Positions 42,954 to 55,871 of a DNA stretch of 64,000 nt are shown here, piece by piece (the first letter of the stretch is position 1; every line of letters begins with the position of its first letter). Origin of the DNA: Deltaproteobacteria bacterium (GTDB lineage: Bacteria > Myxococcota_A > UBA796 > UBA2385); the NCBI GenBank assembly GCA_018401435.1, contig JAGYJW010000035.1, forward strand, positions 1 to 64,000, in the 5' to 3' direction. The translations under genes were made by a program, and so were the position numbers. The notes below the pieces were generated by a model that saw nothing but the letters and a program-made list of their open reading frames with translations, was not told the origin of the DNA and did no database searches.

Positions 42954-44072
42954 ATGGACCTCTACATCGATCGGGATGAGCTGATCCGGGGCCTCGCCCG
43001 GGTGCAGGGCATCGTTGAACGCCGGACCACCAACCCGTCCCTGGCCCACGTGCTGCTGAGCGCCCAGGGCGACCGCCTGCGGCTGACCGCCACCGACACC
43101 GTCCTGGCCCTGGTCTCGGACTACGCCGCCCGCGTCGAACGCGAGGGCGAGTTGTCCGTGGACGCCCAGACCCTCTTCCAGATCGCCCGCACCCTCACCC
43201 AGCCCACCGTGCACCTGCGCGTGACCACGGGCAACCGGCTGGCCGTGCGCTGCGGCAGCGCCGAATTCAACGTGGTGGGGCTGTCCGCCGAGGAATTCGC
43301 CCCCCTGCCCACCCGCAGCGACAAGGCGACCATGACCCTGTCCGGCGGCACCCTGCGCCGCATGATCGAAGAGACCCTCTTTTCGGTCAGCCCCGACGAC
43401 AACCGCTACGGCCTCAATGGCGCCCATATGGAGGAGATCAGCGGCAAGGACGGCAGCAACCGGGTGCGCCTGGTGGCCACCGACGGCAGCCGCCTGTCCT
43501 GGTCCGAAGGCGTCTACGAGGGCGAGTTCGGCATGGGGCGCAAGATGCTCCTGCCCCGCAAGGCCCTGGGCGAGGTGCGCAAGCTCATCGATGTGGACGA
43601 GAACGCCTGGGAGATCTCCTTTGGCGACCGCTCCGCCACCTTCTCCACCACCGGCCTGACCCTGGTGGTGCGCCTGGTGGACGGCGAGTTCCCCGACTAC
43701 CGGCAGGTCGTGCCCCACGGCTTCAAGCGCAATGTGGTCCTGCCCCGCGACCTGTTCACCAAGGCGCTCAAGGCCGTGGGCATCATGGCCTCGGACCGCA
43801 ACCACAGCGTGCGTTTTGCCTTTGAGGGCGACAGCCTGGTGCTCACTGCCCAGAATGTCGACTCCGGCGATGTTCGCGAAGAGGTCCCCGCCGAACTCGA
43901 GGGCGAAGCGCTCTTCACGGGCTTCAACGTGAAGTACTTCCAGGACATCTTGCAGGCCACCAGCAGCGACAGCCTCCAGCTCGAGCTGGGCGACGCCCTG
44001 GACCCCTGCCTGGTGCGCATGCCCGACCGCGACGACTGCATGTTCGTGGTCATGCCCATGCGCCTGGACTGA
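42954..44072 (+). CDS. dnaN: DNA polymerase III beta subunit (sliding clamp)
   Basis: A 372-residue clamp of three repeated domains, the normal family length. It starts MDLYIDRDELIRGLARVQGI with GGAG eight bases upstream. FSVSPDDNRYGLNGAHMEEI marks domain II and RLVATDGSRLSWSEG is the hallmark L-x-x-T-DG-x-RL strand. The C-terminus DDCMFVVMPMRLD is the conserved partner-binding pocket tail (MPMRL). It tethers polymerase and many repair proteins to DNA. Confidence 0.98.
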   Translation: MDLYIDRDELIRGLARVQGIVERRTTNPSLAHVLLSAQGDRLRLTATDTVLALVSDYAARVEREGELSVDAQTLFQIARTLTQPTVHLRVTTGNRLAVRCGSAEFNVVGLSAEEFAPLPTRSDKATMTLSGGTLRRMIEETLFSVSPDDNRYGLNGAHMEEISGKDGSNRVRLVATDGSRLSWSEGVYEGEFGMGRKMLLPRKALGEVRKLIDVDENAWEISFGDRSATFSTTGLTLVVRLVDGEFPDYRQVVPHGFKRNVVLPRDLFTKALKAVGIMASDRNHSVRFAFEGDSLVLTAQNVDSGDVREEVPAELEGEALFTGFNVKYFQDILQATSSDSLQLELGDALDPCLVRMPDRDDCMFVVMPMRLD

Positions 44073-44151
44073 GCCGCGGCAGCCGGGGGGCACCGGGCTA
44101 CGGCCTCACCCCAGCCTGTCCCCCCTGCCCCCGGCCCTGGCGCCATCCCCC

Positions 44152-45258
44152 ATGCGATTGACCGAGCTCACCGTCACGGACTTTCGCAACCTGGAGCGCG
44201 CCCGGCTGCAGACCGAGGCGCGCTTTGTCGTGCTGCACGGTGACAACGCCCAGGGCAAGACCAACCTGCTCGAAGCGGTCTGGCTGCTGGCCAACCTGCG
44301 CAGCTTCCGCGAGACCCGCCAGCTGCGCTTGATCCGCCAGGGCGCCGACCAGGCCCGGGTGTTGGGCGAGGTGCGCGGCATCGCGGGCCGGCGCCAGCTG
44401 CAGTGGACCCGGGAACGCAGTGGCGGTCGAGATCTTCGCGTCGACGCCCGGCAGGCCCGGGGCCTGGAGGAGTGGTTCGACCTGCTTCGGGCCGTGCTCT
44501 TCTGCCCCGAACACGGCGCGATCATCCGGGGGGAGCCCGGCGAGCGCCGCGACTTCCTCGATCGGGCCGCCTTTACCGCCCGGCCGGCCCACCTCGACCT
44601 GGTGCGGCAATACCGGCGGGTGGTGCAGCAGAAGGCCGCCCTGCTGCGCGGGCCCCGCCCCTCCACCGCCGAGCTGGAGGCCTGGAATGGGCGCCTGGCC
44701 CGGTTGGGGGCCGAGCTGACCACCCGCCGGCGCGAGGCCCTGGACGCCTTGCGGGGGCCCTTTCAGCAGATGCACGCCGCCATCGCCGGGCCCGGGGCGG
44801 TGGGCCTGCGCCTGCGCTGCACGGGGGAGGATGCGGCCGATCGCCCCGCCCTCGAAGCCGCCCTGCTGCGGGCCATGGCCGAGGCCCAGGCCGAGGAGCT
44901 GCGCCGGGGCCTGGTGCTGGTCGGCCCCCACCGCGACGAGCTGGTCATCGCCGTCGATGGCCGCGCGGCGCGGCAATTCGCCAGCCAGGGCCAGGCCCGC
45001 TCCCTGGTGCTCGCCCTCAAGCTGGCCGAGCTGGAGGCGGCGCGCCTGCGGGGCGAGGCCCCCCTCTTTCTGCTCGACGACCTCACCAGCGAGCTGGATC
45101 GGCGTCGGATGGCCCGTCTGGTCGAGATCCTGGGTGCGTTGGACAACCAGGTCTGGATCACCACCACCGATCCGGGCTGGTTGGGCCCCCTGCCCGCTGG
45201 TGGCAGCGCCCGCTTCCGGGTGCAGGCGGGGGGCGCCATCCGTGAAATTGATGGATAA
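44152..45258 (+). CDS. recF: DNA replication and repair protein RecF
   Basis: A 368-residue SMC-like ABC ATPase that loads RecA at gaps with RecO/RecR. Walker A is HGDNAQGKTNLLEAVWLLA (G30-T37). Further blocks are PGERRDFLDRAAF, QGQARSLVLALKLAELEAAR (signature region) and APLFLLDDLTSELDRRRMAR (Walker B and D-loop). It begins MRLTELTVTDFRNL, typical of the family, and follows dnaN by 79 bases. Confidence 0.96.
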   Translation: MRLTELTVTDFRNLERARLQTEARFVVLHGDNAQGKTNLLEAVWLLANLRSFRETRQLRLIRQGADQARVLGEVRGIAGRRQLQWTRERSGGRDLRVDARQARGLEEWFDLLRAVLFCPEHGAIIRGEPGERRDFLDRAAFTARPAHLDLVRQYRRVVQQKAALLRGPRPSTAELEAWNGRLARLGAELTTRRREALDALRGPFQQMHAAIAGPGAVGLRLRCTGEDAADRPALEAALLRAMAEAQAEELRRGLVLVGPHRDELVIAVDGRAARQFASQGQARSLVLALKLAELEAARLRGEAPLFLLDDLTSELDRRRMARLVEILGALDNQVWITTTDPGWLGPLPAGGSARFRVQAGGAIREIDG

Positions 45259-45302
45259 TCGGCGAATAACCTAATAGAATCGCTGAATTTCCTGTCTTGG
45301 AC

Positions 45303-47863
<2,561 letters not shown>

Positions 47864-47899
47864 CCCCCTTCATCGCCCTCGCGTCCCGCAGGAGGATCC

Positions 47900-48901
47900 A
47901 TGCGCCACAGCCGCATCGCCGGGCTTGGCTTCCACGTCCCCGACCGGATCGTCACCAATGACGACCTCAGTCGGTGGATGGAGACCAGCGACGAATGGAT
48001 CCGCAAGCGGACGGGCATCGAAGAGCGGCGGTGGGTGGAGGGCGATGTCGGACCGGCAGAGCTGGCCGAACCCGCGGCCCGCAAGGCCCTGGCCGAGGCC
48101 GGCATCGACGCCGCGCAGCTCGACCTGATCATCTTCGCGACCCTGTCGCCAGATATCAACTTCCCGGGCTCCTCCTGCTTGCTGCAGGCCCGCCTGGGGG
48201 TGCCCGGCGTGGCCACCCTGGACATTCGCAACCAGTGCACGGGCTTCGTCTATGCCCTGGCGGTGGCCGACCAGTTCATCCGCACCGGCATGATGCAGCG
48301 CATCCTGGTGGTGGGCGGCGAGGTCCACAGCTCGGGTCTGGACATCAGCACCCGGGGCCGCGACGTCACCGTCATCTTTGGCGACGGGGCGGGGGCCGCG
48401 GTGCTCACCGCCGCCGAAGACAAAGACCAGGGGCGCGTTCTCCTCGATCACAAGCTGCATGCCGACGGCTCGCAGCACGACATCCTGATGGTCAAGGCCC
48501 CGGCCAGCGGCCTCAACCCCCGCCTGACCCAAGAGATGTTGCAGAATGGGGACCACTACCCCCATATGGTCGGGCAGGCCGTCTTCAAGCAGGCGGTGGT
48601 GCGCTTCCCCGAGGTCATCACCGAGGTGCTGGCCGCCAATGGCTACACCCCCGCCGACATCGGCCTGCTCATCCCCCACCAGGCCAACCTGCGCATCTCC
48701 GAGATGGTCGCGCGCCTGCTCCACCTGGATCCCGACCGCGTCTACAACAACATCCAGCGCTACGGCAATACCACCGCCGCCTCCATCCCCATCGCCCTGA
48801 CCGAAGCCGTGGCTGAGGGTCGGGCGAAGCCCGGCGACCTGGTGGTCCTCGCCGCCTTTGGCGCCGGGCTGACCTGGGGCGCCAACCTCATCCGCTGGTA
48901 G
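47900..48901 (+). CDS. fabH: 3-oxoacyl-ACP synthase III
   Basis: A 333-residue KAS III condensing acyl-CoA with malonyl-ACP to start fatty acid chains. The catalytic triad is visible: Cys113 in DIRNQCTGFVYAL, the His in GLLIPHQANLRISEM, and the Asn in IQRYGNTTAASIPIAL. EWIRKRTGIEERRW is the N-terminal Trp/Arg CoA-binding block. AGGAGG lies seven bases before the ATG. No acpP or fabD is adjacent; instead it leads into two ArsA-type ATPases, so a role in a specialised fatty-acid or natural-product path is possible. Confidence 0.93.
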   Translation: MRHSRIAGLGFHVPDRIVTNDDLSRWMETSDEWIRKRTGIEERRWVEGDVGPAELAEPAARKALAEAGIDAAQLDLIIFATLSPDINFPGSSCLLQARLGVPGVATLDIRNQCTGFVYALAVADQFIRTGMMQRILVVGGEVHSSGLDISTRGRDVTVIFGDGAGAAVLTAAEDKDQGRVLLDHKLHADGSQHDILMVKAPASGLNPRLTQEMLQNGDHYPHMVGQAVFKQAVVRFPEVITEVLAANGYTPADIGLLIPHQANLRISEMVARLLHLDPDRVYNNIQRYGNTTAASIPIALTEAVAEGRAKPGDLVVLAAFGAGLTWGANLIRW

Positions 48902-48909
48902 GCGAACCC

Positions 48910-49859
48910 GTGAAGCTTCGCGCGTTGCATGACAGCCGGCTCCTGCTGGTCACGGGCAAGGGGGGCACCGGCAAGACCTCCCTGGCCTCGGCCTTGGGGC
49001 GGATGTCGGCCCGTCGCGGTCGGCGCACCATCGTGGTCGAGGTGGACAGTTTTCGTCCGGCTCTGACGGCGATGTTCGGCGTCGCCCCCGTCTATGAGCC
49101 CCGCCCGGTGGGTGAGGGCCTGTTCATCGCCAACCTGTCCTGGCGGGACTCCCTGGTGGAGTGGCTGACGGACACCGTGCCCGCCGAGCGCGTGGTCAAG
49201 CTCATCCTGGGCAACCGCATCGTGCAGCCCTTCTTGGAGGCCACCCCCGGCCTCAAAGAGCTGGTGATCCTGTCGCGGGTGATCAAGCTCACCCAGGTCT
49301 ATGACCAGGTCATCGTGGACATGCCGGCCAGCGGCCACGCCGTCAGCTTGATGGGCGTGCCCAATGTGGCCATCGACCTGATGCGCAACGGGCCCATCCA
49401 CGACCGGGCCCACCAGATCCTGGCCGCCTTGCAGGCCCCCAGCACCCAGCTCATCGTGGTGGCCCTGCCCGAAGAGATGGTGGTGAACGAGACGGTCGAG
49501 CTGTGGGGGCGCATGCGCCAGCAGGTGGCGGCCCTGCGCCCCCCCCTGGTGGTGCTCAACCGCGCCGCCACCCCCTCCTTGAGCGAGGCCGAGCGCAGCT
49601 TGCTGTCGCGGCTGGCCGGGTCTCGGGGGCGGACCCGGCGGGGGGCCGCCGAGCTGCTGCTGGCCGGGCGCTGGAGGCCGGCCTGGAGGCCGCGACCGCC
49701 TCTGCGCTGGAGCGCCTGGGCGAAGAGCTGCCTGGCGCGACGGTGGCCTCGGTCACCCGCCTGGGCGCCCTGGGCGGCTTTGATGGCGGCCCCGACCGCA
49801 TCGTCGAACAGATGGCCGGCGCCCTCACCCGTCTCGAGCTCCAGGAGGCCCGGTCATGA
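48910..49859 (+). CDS. ArsA/GET3-like ATPase 1 (frameshift near 49650)
   Basis: GTG at 48910, eight bases after fabH. The N-terminal deviant Walker A is LLLVTGKGGTGKTSLASAL (about 11-29), and YDQVIVDMPASGHAVSLMGV is the switch II/A-loop typical of ArsA-family ATPases. Shortly after residue 230 the frame fails: the continuation ALEAGLEAATASALERLGEE to EQMAGALTRLELQEARS and a stop at 49857-49859 is in another frame, needing one added base between about 49600 and 49690. The stop overlaps the next gene's ATG, supporting the repaired reading. Soluble, likely dimeric partner of the downstream ATPase. Confidence 0.8.
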
Positions 49860-51013
49860 GCGTGCCCGACCTCATCGGCTCCTTGCGCCTGCTCATCTGT
49901 GTGGGCTCCGGCGGCGTGGGCAAGACCACCACCGCGGCGGCCATCGGCCTGCAGGCGGCCTCCCAGGGCCGCAAGGTGCTGGTGCTCACCATCGACCCGG
50001 CCCGGCGCCTGGCCAATTCCCTGGGCCTCAACCGCTTCGGCAACGACGAGACCCGCATCGATCTGGCGGGCCTGGGCATGGCCGAGGCCGAGGCCAAGGG
50101 CGGCCAACTCTGGGCGATGATGCTGGACAATCAGCAGACCTTCGACGATCTGATCAAGCAGATCGCCCCCAATACCGAGGCCCGCGACCGCATCCTCGAG
50201 AACCGCATCTACCGGGCCACCGCCGACAACATCTCGGGCAGCCAGGAGTATATGGCCACCGAGAAGCTCTACGACGTGGTGGGCTCGCGCCGCTACGACC
50301 TCGTGGTGCTGGACACGCCCCCGGTCAAGAACGCCCTGGACTTCTTGGACGCCCCCGGCCGCCTCGCCCGCTTCCTGGACAAGCGGGTGATGAAGTGGTT
50401 CTTGACCCCCTACGATGAACAGAAGGTCTTCGGAAAGCTGCTGATGGGCACCTCGGCCGTCGCCTTTCGGCTGCTGGGCCATGTCTTCGGCAAGGAGTTC
50501 CTCGAGGATCTCTCGGTCTACTTCCACCTCTTCCGGGACCTCTACGACGGCTTCCGGGAGCGGCAGGAGGCGGTGGTGGAGATGTTCAACCAGCCCACCA
50601 CGGCCTTTCTGGTGGTCTGCGCGCCCACCGAACCCTCTTTGGAGGTCGCGGGCTTCTTCTTGGACGAGCTGGCCCGGCGCGGCATGCCCAACCCCGGCGT
50701 GGTCGTGAACCAGCGCCACCTCACCCGCGGCGAGGCCCTGGACCCCCGGGCCGTGCTGGGCGCCGCTGCGGCCGAAGCCGCCAGCGACCTGCCCCCCCAC
50801 ACCGCCAGCCAGCTGCTGGCGCGCCTGGGGGCCGCCCACAAGCGCCTGCGCGAGCTGAGCGTGCGCGAAGACCAGCTCATCACCGAGCGCCTGCGCGTAC
50901 ACATGCACCGGCGCCAGGTGCTGTGGAGCATCCCCCGCTTCGAGGAGGATGTGCACGACCTGCCCAGCCTCGCGCGGGTGGGCAGCTACCTGGGACGGCC
51001 CGGCACGCGCTGA
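49856..51013 (+). CDS. ArsA/GET3-like ATPase 2
   Basis: A 385-residue deviant-Walker ATPase: LRLLICVGSGGVGKTTTAAA at about 10-29, VLVLTIDPARRLANSLGL (switch I), YDLVVLDTPPVKNALDFLDA (switch II) and FLVVCAPTEPSLEVAGFFLD. The C-terminal helices end HDLPSLARVGSYLG, common to bacterial GET3/ArsA homologues. It lacks the Cys triad used for arsenite in ArsA as far as can be seen. Paired ArsA-like genes are common in myxobacteria, where their substrates are unclear. Overlaps ATPase 1 by four bases. Confidence 0.88.
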   Translation: MSVPDLIGSLRLLICVGSGGVGKTTTAAAIGLQAASQGRKVLVLTIDPARRLANSLGLNRFGNDETRIDLAGLGMAEAEAKGGQLWAMMLDNQQTFDDLIKQIAPNTEARDRILENRIYRATADNISGSQEYMATEKLYDVVGSRRYDLVVLDTPPVKNALDFLDAPGRLARFLDKRVMKWFLTPYDEQKVFGKLLMGTSAVAFRLLGHVFGKEFLEDLSVYFHLFRDLYDGFRERQEAVVEMFNQPTTAFLVVCAPTEPSLEVAGFFLDELARRGMPNPGVVVNQRHLTRGEALDPRAVLGAAAAEAASDLPPHTASQLLARLGAAHKRLRELSVREDQLITERLRVHMHRRQVLWSIPRFEEDVHDLPSLARVGSYLGRPGTR

Positions 51014-51044
51014 TCCTGCGGGACGATCCCGCGGGTCATCGGGC

Positions 51045-51494
51045 TCAGTGGCCGGTAGACCCGAAGCCGCCCTCGCCCCGGTCGGTCTCGTCCAGGCTCT
51101 GCACCTCCACGAGGCTGGCCTGGGCCACCGGGGAGATGATGAGCTGGGCCACCCGCATTCCCCGGGTGATCTCCACCGGCTCGCGGCCCAGGTTGATCAG
51201 CAGCACCTTGAGCTCGCCCCGGTAGTCGGAGTCGATGGTGCCCGGCGCGTTGGGCACGGCCAGCCCGTGCTTGAGGCTGAGGCCCGAACGCGCCCGCACC
51301 TGGCCTTCGAAGCCGGCGGGGATGGCCACCGCCAGGCCCGTGGGCACGGCGAAGCGGTCCAGGGGCGCCAGCACCCGCGTCTGGGTGACGGCCGCCCGCA
51401 GGTCCAAACCCGCAGCCCCGGCGGTCTCGTAGGCGGGCAGGGGCAGGTCCGGGTTGTGGGGCAGGCGGAGGATGCGCAGGACGGGGGCGGTCAC
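51045..51494 (-). CDS. dut: Deoxyuridine 5'-triphosphate nucleotidohydrolase
   Basis: A trimeric dUTPase making dUMP and keeping uracil out of DNA. All five motifs appear: [59 protein letters not shown] and the C-terminal P-loop-like [11 protein letters not shown] chose GTG at 51494 ([12 protein letters not shown]), which has GGAG about six bases upstream, over the TTG at 51527; this gives 149 residues, the normal size. Confidence 0.95.
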   Translation of the reverse strand: MTAPVLRILRLPHNPDLPLPAYETAGAAGLDLRAAVTQTRVLAPLDRFAVPTGLAVAIPAGFEGQVRARSGLSLKHGLAVPNAPGTIDSDYRGELKVLLINLGREPVEITRGMRVAQLIISPVAQASLVEVQSLDETDRGEGGFGSTGH

Positions 51495-51566
51495 GGGGGC
51501 TCCTGGGGCTTGGGGCGAGGTGGGCAACGGGTCGAAAATGAAGTGTGTGTGCCTCTATACGACGAC

Positions 51567-51595
51567 GGCGCCGACAGCACGAGGCTGCCGGCGCC
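51567..51595 (-). terminator. Stem-loop downstream of pnp
   Basis: GGCGCCGGCAG / CTGTCGGCGCC on the minus strand (11 pairs, one wobble, loop CCTCGTG), about 20 bases after the pnp stop. No clear U-run follows, so it may act as a 3'-end stabiliser or a weak terminator. Confidence 0.5.
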
Positions 51596-51617
51596 GCGGG
51601 TCTTGCCCGGTGCAGGC

Positions 51618-53747
51618 TTAGAGGTTCACGCCCTCGGTGCCGGCGGCCAGGGCCTCCTTGCGGGAGAGGCGGATCTTGCCGGCGCGGTCGATGTCGATCA
51701 CGCGCACCAGCAGCTCATCGCCCTCGCGGACGACGTCGGTGGTCTTGGTGACCCGCTCCTCGGCGAGGTGGCTGATGTGCACCAGGCCCTCGGTGCCGGG
51801 GAAGATCTCGACGAAGGCGCCGAAGTCCACCGTGCGCTTGACCACGCCCAGGTAGAGCTTGCCGATCTCGGCCTCCTGGGTGAGCTCGCGGATGATGGCC
51901 ATGGCGGCGTCGGTGGCGGCCTGGTCGGTCGAGGCGATCTCGACGCGGCCGTCATCATCGACCTTGATGCGCGTGTTGGTGCGCTCCTGGATGGAGCGGA
52001 TCATCTTGCCTCCGGGCCCGATGATGTCGCGGATCTTGTCGGTGTTGATCTTCACCGAGGTGATGCGGGGGGCGAACTTGCTCATCTCGGCGCGGCCGCT
52101 CTCCAGCGCCTTGCCCATCTCGTCGAGGATGTGCACCCGGCCCTCGCGGGCCTGGTTCATGGCGCGCACCATGACGTCGCGGGGGATGCCGGCGATCTTG
52201 GTGTCCATCTGGAAGGCGGTGATGCCGTCCCGGGTGCCGGTGACCTTGAAGTCCATATCGCCCAGGTGGTCCTCGTCGCCGAGGATGTCGCTGAGGACGG
52301 CGTAGTTGCCGTCTTCACGGACCAGGCCCATCGCGATGCCGGCGACCGGCTTGCGGAGGGGCACGCCGGCGTCCATCAGGGCCAAGGAGGCGCCGCAGAC
52401 GGTGGCCATGGACGAGGAGCCGTTGGACTCCAGCACATCGCTCACGCAGCGCAGCACATAGGGGAAGTCGGCCTGGGAGGGGATGAGGGGCTCGACGGCG
52501 CGGTGGGCCAGGGCGCCGTGGCCGATCTCGCGGCGCTTGGGACCGCCGAGGCGGCGGACCTCGCCGGTGCAGAAGGGCGCGAAGTTGTACTGCAGCATCC
52601 AGCGACGGAAGGGGTCGGTGGCGCCCGCGAAGTCGATGCGCTGGGCGTCCATCTCGATGCCCAGGGTGGCGGTCACGAAGGCCTGGGTCTCGCCGCGGGT
52701 GAAGACCGCCGAGCCGTGGGCCCGGGGGGCGACGCCCACCTCGCAGGTGATGTCGCGGATCTCGTCGGTGGCCCGGCCATCGATGCGGATGCCCTGGGTG
52801 GTGACGGTGCTGCGCATGGTCTTGCGGATCATGCCCTGCCAGGCGGCCTTGGCCGTGGTGGTCAGGAACTCGACCTTCTCGGGGTCTTCGATGCCGGCGA
52901 CCAGCTGCGCGATGACCTCGTTGCGGGCGGCCTTGATGGCGTCGGAGCGCTCGTGCTTGGCGCGGATGGCCAGGGCGGCGACCAGGCTGGCCTGGCCCAG
53001 CTCGGACACCTTGGCGGCGATCTCGGCGTCGGGCTTGGCGGCGGGGGCCAGCACCATCTTCTCGACGCCGGCCTTGGCGCGCAGCTCGTCGATGGCGGCG
53101 CAGATCTTCTTGATCTCGGCGTGGGCGAGGTCGAGGGCGGCGAGCATGTCGGCCTCGGTGGCCTCGTTGGCCCCACCTTCCACCATGGCGATGGCCTCGG
53201 CGGTGCCGGCCACGATCAGGGTGAGGTCGGCGAGGTCCATCTCAGCCCGCGAGGGGTTGACCAGGAACTTGCCCTCGGTGCGGCAGACGCGCACGCCGGC
53301 CACGGCGGCCTCGATGGGGGCATCCGAGATCAGGGCGGCGGCGGAGGCGCCGCACATGGCCAGCACGTCGGTGTCGCTGGCGGGGTCGTAGCTGAGCACG
53401 GTGGCCATGCACTGCAGCTCGCAGCGCAGGTGCTTGGGGAACTGGGGGCGCAGGGGGCGGTCGATCAGGCGGCAGATCAGGGTGCCGCGCTCGTCGGGGC
53501 GGCCTTCGCGCTTGAGGAAGCCGCCGGGGATCTTGCCCGAGGCGCCGGTGCGGTCCTCGTAGTTCACCGTGAGGGGGAGGAAGTCGAAGGGACGGACGGC
53601 GCGGTCCATCACGAAGGTGACGAGGACGCTGCTCTCGTCCTGCTTGACCACGACGGAGTGCGCCTGCTTGGCGTACCAGCCGGTCTCGAGGATCATGGGG
53701 CGGCCGCCGACGTCGACGGTCACGGAGTGGATATTCTTCTTGTGCAT
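51618..53747 (-). CDS. pnp: Polynucleotide phosphorylase
   Basis: A 709-residue 3'-5' exoribonuclease that uses phosphate to degrade RNA in the degradosome. Two RNase PH domains flank a helical domain (for example [20 protein letters not shown] and [20 protein letters not shown], with the catalytic Asp residues). A KH domain ([20 protein letters not shown]) and an S1 domain ([36 protein letters not shown]) follow. The ATG at 53747 is the first in frame with homology. It lies downstream of rpsO, the usual pairing, but a terminator and 294 bases intervene. Confidence 0.97.
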   Translation of the reverse strand: MHKKNIHSVTVDVGGRPMILETGWYAKQAHSVVVKQDESSVLVTFVMDRAVRPFDFLPLTVNYEDRTGASGKIPGGFLKREGRPDERGTLICRLIDRPLRPQFPKHLRCELQCMATVLSYDPASDTDVLAMCGASAAALISDAPIEAAVAGVRVCRTEGKFLVNPSRAEMDLADLTLIVAGTAEAIAMVEGGANEATEADMLAALDLAHAEIKKICAAIDELRAKAGVEKMVLAPAAKPDAEIAAKVSELGQASLVAALAIRAKHERSDAIKAARNEVIAQLVAGIEDPEKVEFLTTTAKAAWQGMIRKTMRSTVTTQGIRIDGRATDEIRDITCEVGVAPRAHGSAVFTRGETQAFVTATLGIEMDAQRIDFAGATDPFRRWMLQYNFAPFCTGEVRRLGGPKRREIGHGALAHRAVEPLIPSQADFPYVLRCVSDVLESNGSSSMATVCGASLALMDAGVPLRKPVAGIAMGLVREDGNYAVLSDILGDEDHLGDMDFKVTGTRDGITAFQMDTKIAGIPRDVMVRAMNQAREGRVHILDEMGKALESGRAEMSKFAPRITSVKINTDKIRDIIGPGGKMIRSIQERTNTRIKVDDDGRVEIASTDQAATDAAMAIIRELTQEAEIGKLYLGVVKRTVDFGAFVEIFPGTEGLVHISHLAEERVTKTTDVVREGDELLVRVIDIDRAGKIRLSRKEALAAGTEGVNL

Positions 53748-53994
53748 TGTTTCTCCGGTTGAAGATGTTGTGGACCTCCGGCAGGCCCGCTGAGGGGCGC
53801 CGGGAGAGGTCAGGTGACGAATCGGTGAAAGGGATCGACCCGAGGCTCTGGGGCGTCGGCCGGGGATCCCGTAGACCTGCGATGGACGACCGATGGGACC
53901 GGTCGGACAGCGGAGACCTGCGGAAAGCGGGGCTGACGGCTGGGGGCTTCTGGGGCGATGGGTTGGGCTGTGGGGGGAGGCTGCTGCGCGTGAC

Positions 53995-54035
53995 CGAAAG
54001 CAAGAACGGGCCGGACCCGAAGATCCGACCCGTCC
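53995..54035 (-). terminator. Rho-independent terminator of rpsO
   Basis: On the minus strand GGACGGGTCGGA pairs with TCCGGCCCGTTC over 12 bases (two G-U), with loop TCTTCGGG, followed by TTGCTTTC. It begins six bases after the rpsO stop. It could also be the rpsO-pnp intergenic hairpin that stabilises mRNA or is cut before pnp autoregulation. Confidence 0.7.
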
Positions 54036-54041
54036 AAGGCT

Positions 54042-54311
54042 TCAGCGACGCAGCCCGAGCTCTGCGATGACCGCCTTGTAGCGGTCCTCGTGGTTCACTC
54101 GGAGGTACTTGAGCAGCCGGCGACGACGGCCGACCATCTTGAGCAGACCGCGCCGGGAGTGGTGATCCTTGGCATGGTCGCGGAAGTGGTCGGTGAGGTA
54201 GCGGATGCGGGCGGTGAGCAGGGCCACCTGGACTTCCGGCGAGCCGGTGTCGTCGGTGCCGCGCGCGAACTTTTCAATGATTCCGGCCTTGTCGGCCGCC
54301 GTCATGGACAT
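54042..54311 (-). CDS. rpsO: 30S ribosomal protein S15
   Basis: ATG at 54311 with GGAG eight bases upstream; 89 residues, exactly the usual length. Conserved blocks: [60 protein letters not shown]. It binds 16S rRNA helix 22 early in 30S assembly. Confidence 0.97.
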   Translation of the reverse strand: MSMTAADKAGIIEKFARGTDDTGSPEVQVALLTARIRYLTDHFRDHAKDHHSRRGLLKMVGRRRRLLKYLRVNHEDRYKAVIAELGLRR

Positions 54312-54432
54312 GGACTCTCCTGTTTTCCGGGCCCTGCAGGTGAGGCGCGTTGACGGACGCGCCCTGCCGCATGAGCCGGCTTGTTGCCCCGCCATTTCAC
54401 CCGGCGGGCTGGCGCCGTCAAGGCTGCCCCGC

Positions 54433-55359
54433 CTACTCCGGACTGCCCGGGTGCCAATCGCGGCGCAGCCCCGCGTCGCCCAGGTCCTGAAACCAGGCCA
54501 CCGCGTGGTCCACAAAGGCCCGCACCTTGGGCAACATGAAGGCGCGCTCGACAAAGACCACCGCCATCCCGGTGCTTCCGCCCACCTGCCCCTCCAGCAG
54601 GGGCTCCAGCTGGCCGCTGCGCAAGGCCTCCTCCACCAGGAAGCGGGGCATCAGGCCGATGCCCTCGCCCCGCTCGATGGCGATGCGCCGCAAGCGCAGG
54701 TTGTTCGTGGCGATGCGGCCCTTGACTGCCACCGTGCCCCCCGCCAGCAGCGGCCAGCGGCGCTCGGGGCGAAGGCCCTGCTCATAGCCCAGGATGCAGG
54801 CGTGATCGGCCAGGTCGGCGGGCGAGGCGGGGCGGCCCCAGCCTTCCAGGTAGGCCGGCGTCGCCACCGCCACCAGGTCCGTGGCCCACAGCCGGCGGGC
54901 GACCAGGGCGGGGTCTCCCAGGGTGCCGGCGCGCAAGGCCACATCCACCTGTTCGGCCACCAGGTCGACAAAGCGGGCGGTGCTGATCAGCTCCAGCTGG
55001 ACCTCGGGGTAGCGGTCCGCGAAGTCCAGGCACATCTCAGCCAGGAGGCCGCCTTCGGGGGGCAGGCTGAGGCGCAGCAGGCCGCGGGGCTCGTCGTCCA
55101 GGCGCCGCACCGCCGCGTTGGCCTCCTGGGCGGCGGCCACCAGGGGGCTGGCCCGCCGGTAGAGCTCCTCCCCCGCCAGGGTGAGGGTCAGACGCCGCGT
55201 CTCGCGGTGCAGCAGGCGCACGCCCAGCCGGGCCTCCAGGCGGGCGAGGCGGCGGCTCAGGGTCTCGCGGGGCTGCTCCAGGGCCCGCGCGGCGGCCGAG
55301 ACGCTGCCGTGCTCGACGATCCGCACGAAGACCTCGAAGCCCTCGGTGCACTCGTCCAT
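54433..55359 (-). CDS. LysR-family transcriptional regulator
   Basis: A 309-residue regulator. The N-terminal winged helix-turn-helix (about 5-62) reads [53 protein letters not shown]. The effector domain (about 90-300) has [20 protein letters not shown] and a [16 protein letters not shown] block, typical of the DsdC/AaeR-like subgroup. ATG at 55359 has AGGAG ten bases upstream. Divergently arranged with the DoxX-like gene at 55496, which it probably controls. Confidence 0.9.
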   Translation of the reverse strand: MDECTEGFEVFVRIVEHGSVSAAARALEQPRETLSRRLARLEARLGVRLLHRETRRLTLTLAGEELYRRASPLVAAAQEANAAVRRLDDEPRGLLRLSLPPEGGLLAEMCLDFADRYPEVQLELISTARFVDLVAEQVDVALRAGTLGDPALVARRLWATDLVAVATPAYLEGWGRPASPADLADHACILGYEQGLRPERRWPLLAGGTVAVKGRIATNNLRLRRIAIERGEGIGLMPRFLVEEALRSGQLEPLLEGQVGGSTGMAVVFVERAFMLPKVRAFVDHAVAWFQDLGDAGLRRDWHPGSPE

Positions 55360-55495
55360 GTCGCCTGCTCCTGTGCCGTCGATTCGTGACGATAATGACC
55401 AGATGATGTACTGAATCTGTCGCTTGTGACGGATACACGGCAGCTTAGCCTGCAACAGCCTTCGCGGCCCCCTACCCCGCGACCCGGAGCACCCG
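55360..55495. promoter_or_regulatory. LysR / DoxX divergent promoter region
   Basis: The 136-base divergent interval has the lowest G+C of this part of the window (about 55385-55430) and should hold both promoters and the LysR operator. TTGTGA at 55424-55429 and TAGCCT at about 55446 could serve the DoxX gene; a single T-N11-A site could not be chosen with confidence. Confidence 0.35.
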
Positions 55496-55864
55496 ATGGC
55501 ACGCACCCTTGGCTACTGGATTCCCACCGTCCTCTTCTCCTTGGCCATGACCGCATCGGGCCTCTCGTCCTTGCTGGGCGTGGAGGAGATGGTGGCCAAC
55601 TTTGCCCGGCTCGGCTTTCCGGCCTGGTTCCCCGCCTGGCTGGGCGGGGCCAAGCTGCTGGGCGCGGCCACCCTGCTGGCGCCCGGGCTGGCCCGGCTCA
55701 AGGAGTGGGCCACGTCGGGCTTCACCATCGTGCTCACCAGCGCCTCCATGGCCCACATCGCCGCGGGCGACCCCGTCGGCGACGCCATCGCCCCCCTGAT
55801 CATGCTCGGCCTGTGCCTGGCGAGCTGGGCCCTGCGGCCGGCCACCCGCAAGCTGGCCGCCTGA
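55496..55864 (+). CDS. DoxX-like membrane protein
   Basis: A 122-residue protein with four membrane helices: YWIPTVLFSLAMTASGLSSL, PAWFPAWLGGAKLLGAATLL, WATSGFTIVLTSASMAHIAA and APLIMLGLCLASWALRP. FARLGFPAWFPAWLGGAKLL is the recurrent DoxX-like motif. GGAG lies ten bases before the ATG. Such genes are often LysR-controlled; their activity in small-molecule oxidation or membrane protection is not defined. Confidence 0.85.
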   Translation: MARTLGYWIPTVLFSLAMTASGLSSLLGVEEMVANFARLGFPAWFPAWLGGAKLLGAATLLAPGLARLKEWATSGFTIVLTSASMAHIAAGDPVGDAIAPLIMLGLCLASWALRPATRKLAA

Positions 55865-55871
55865 GCGCCCT

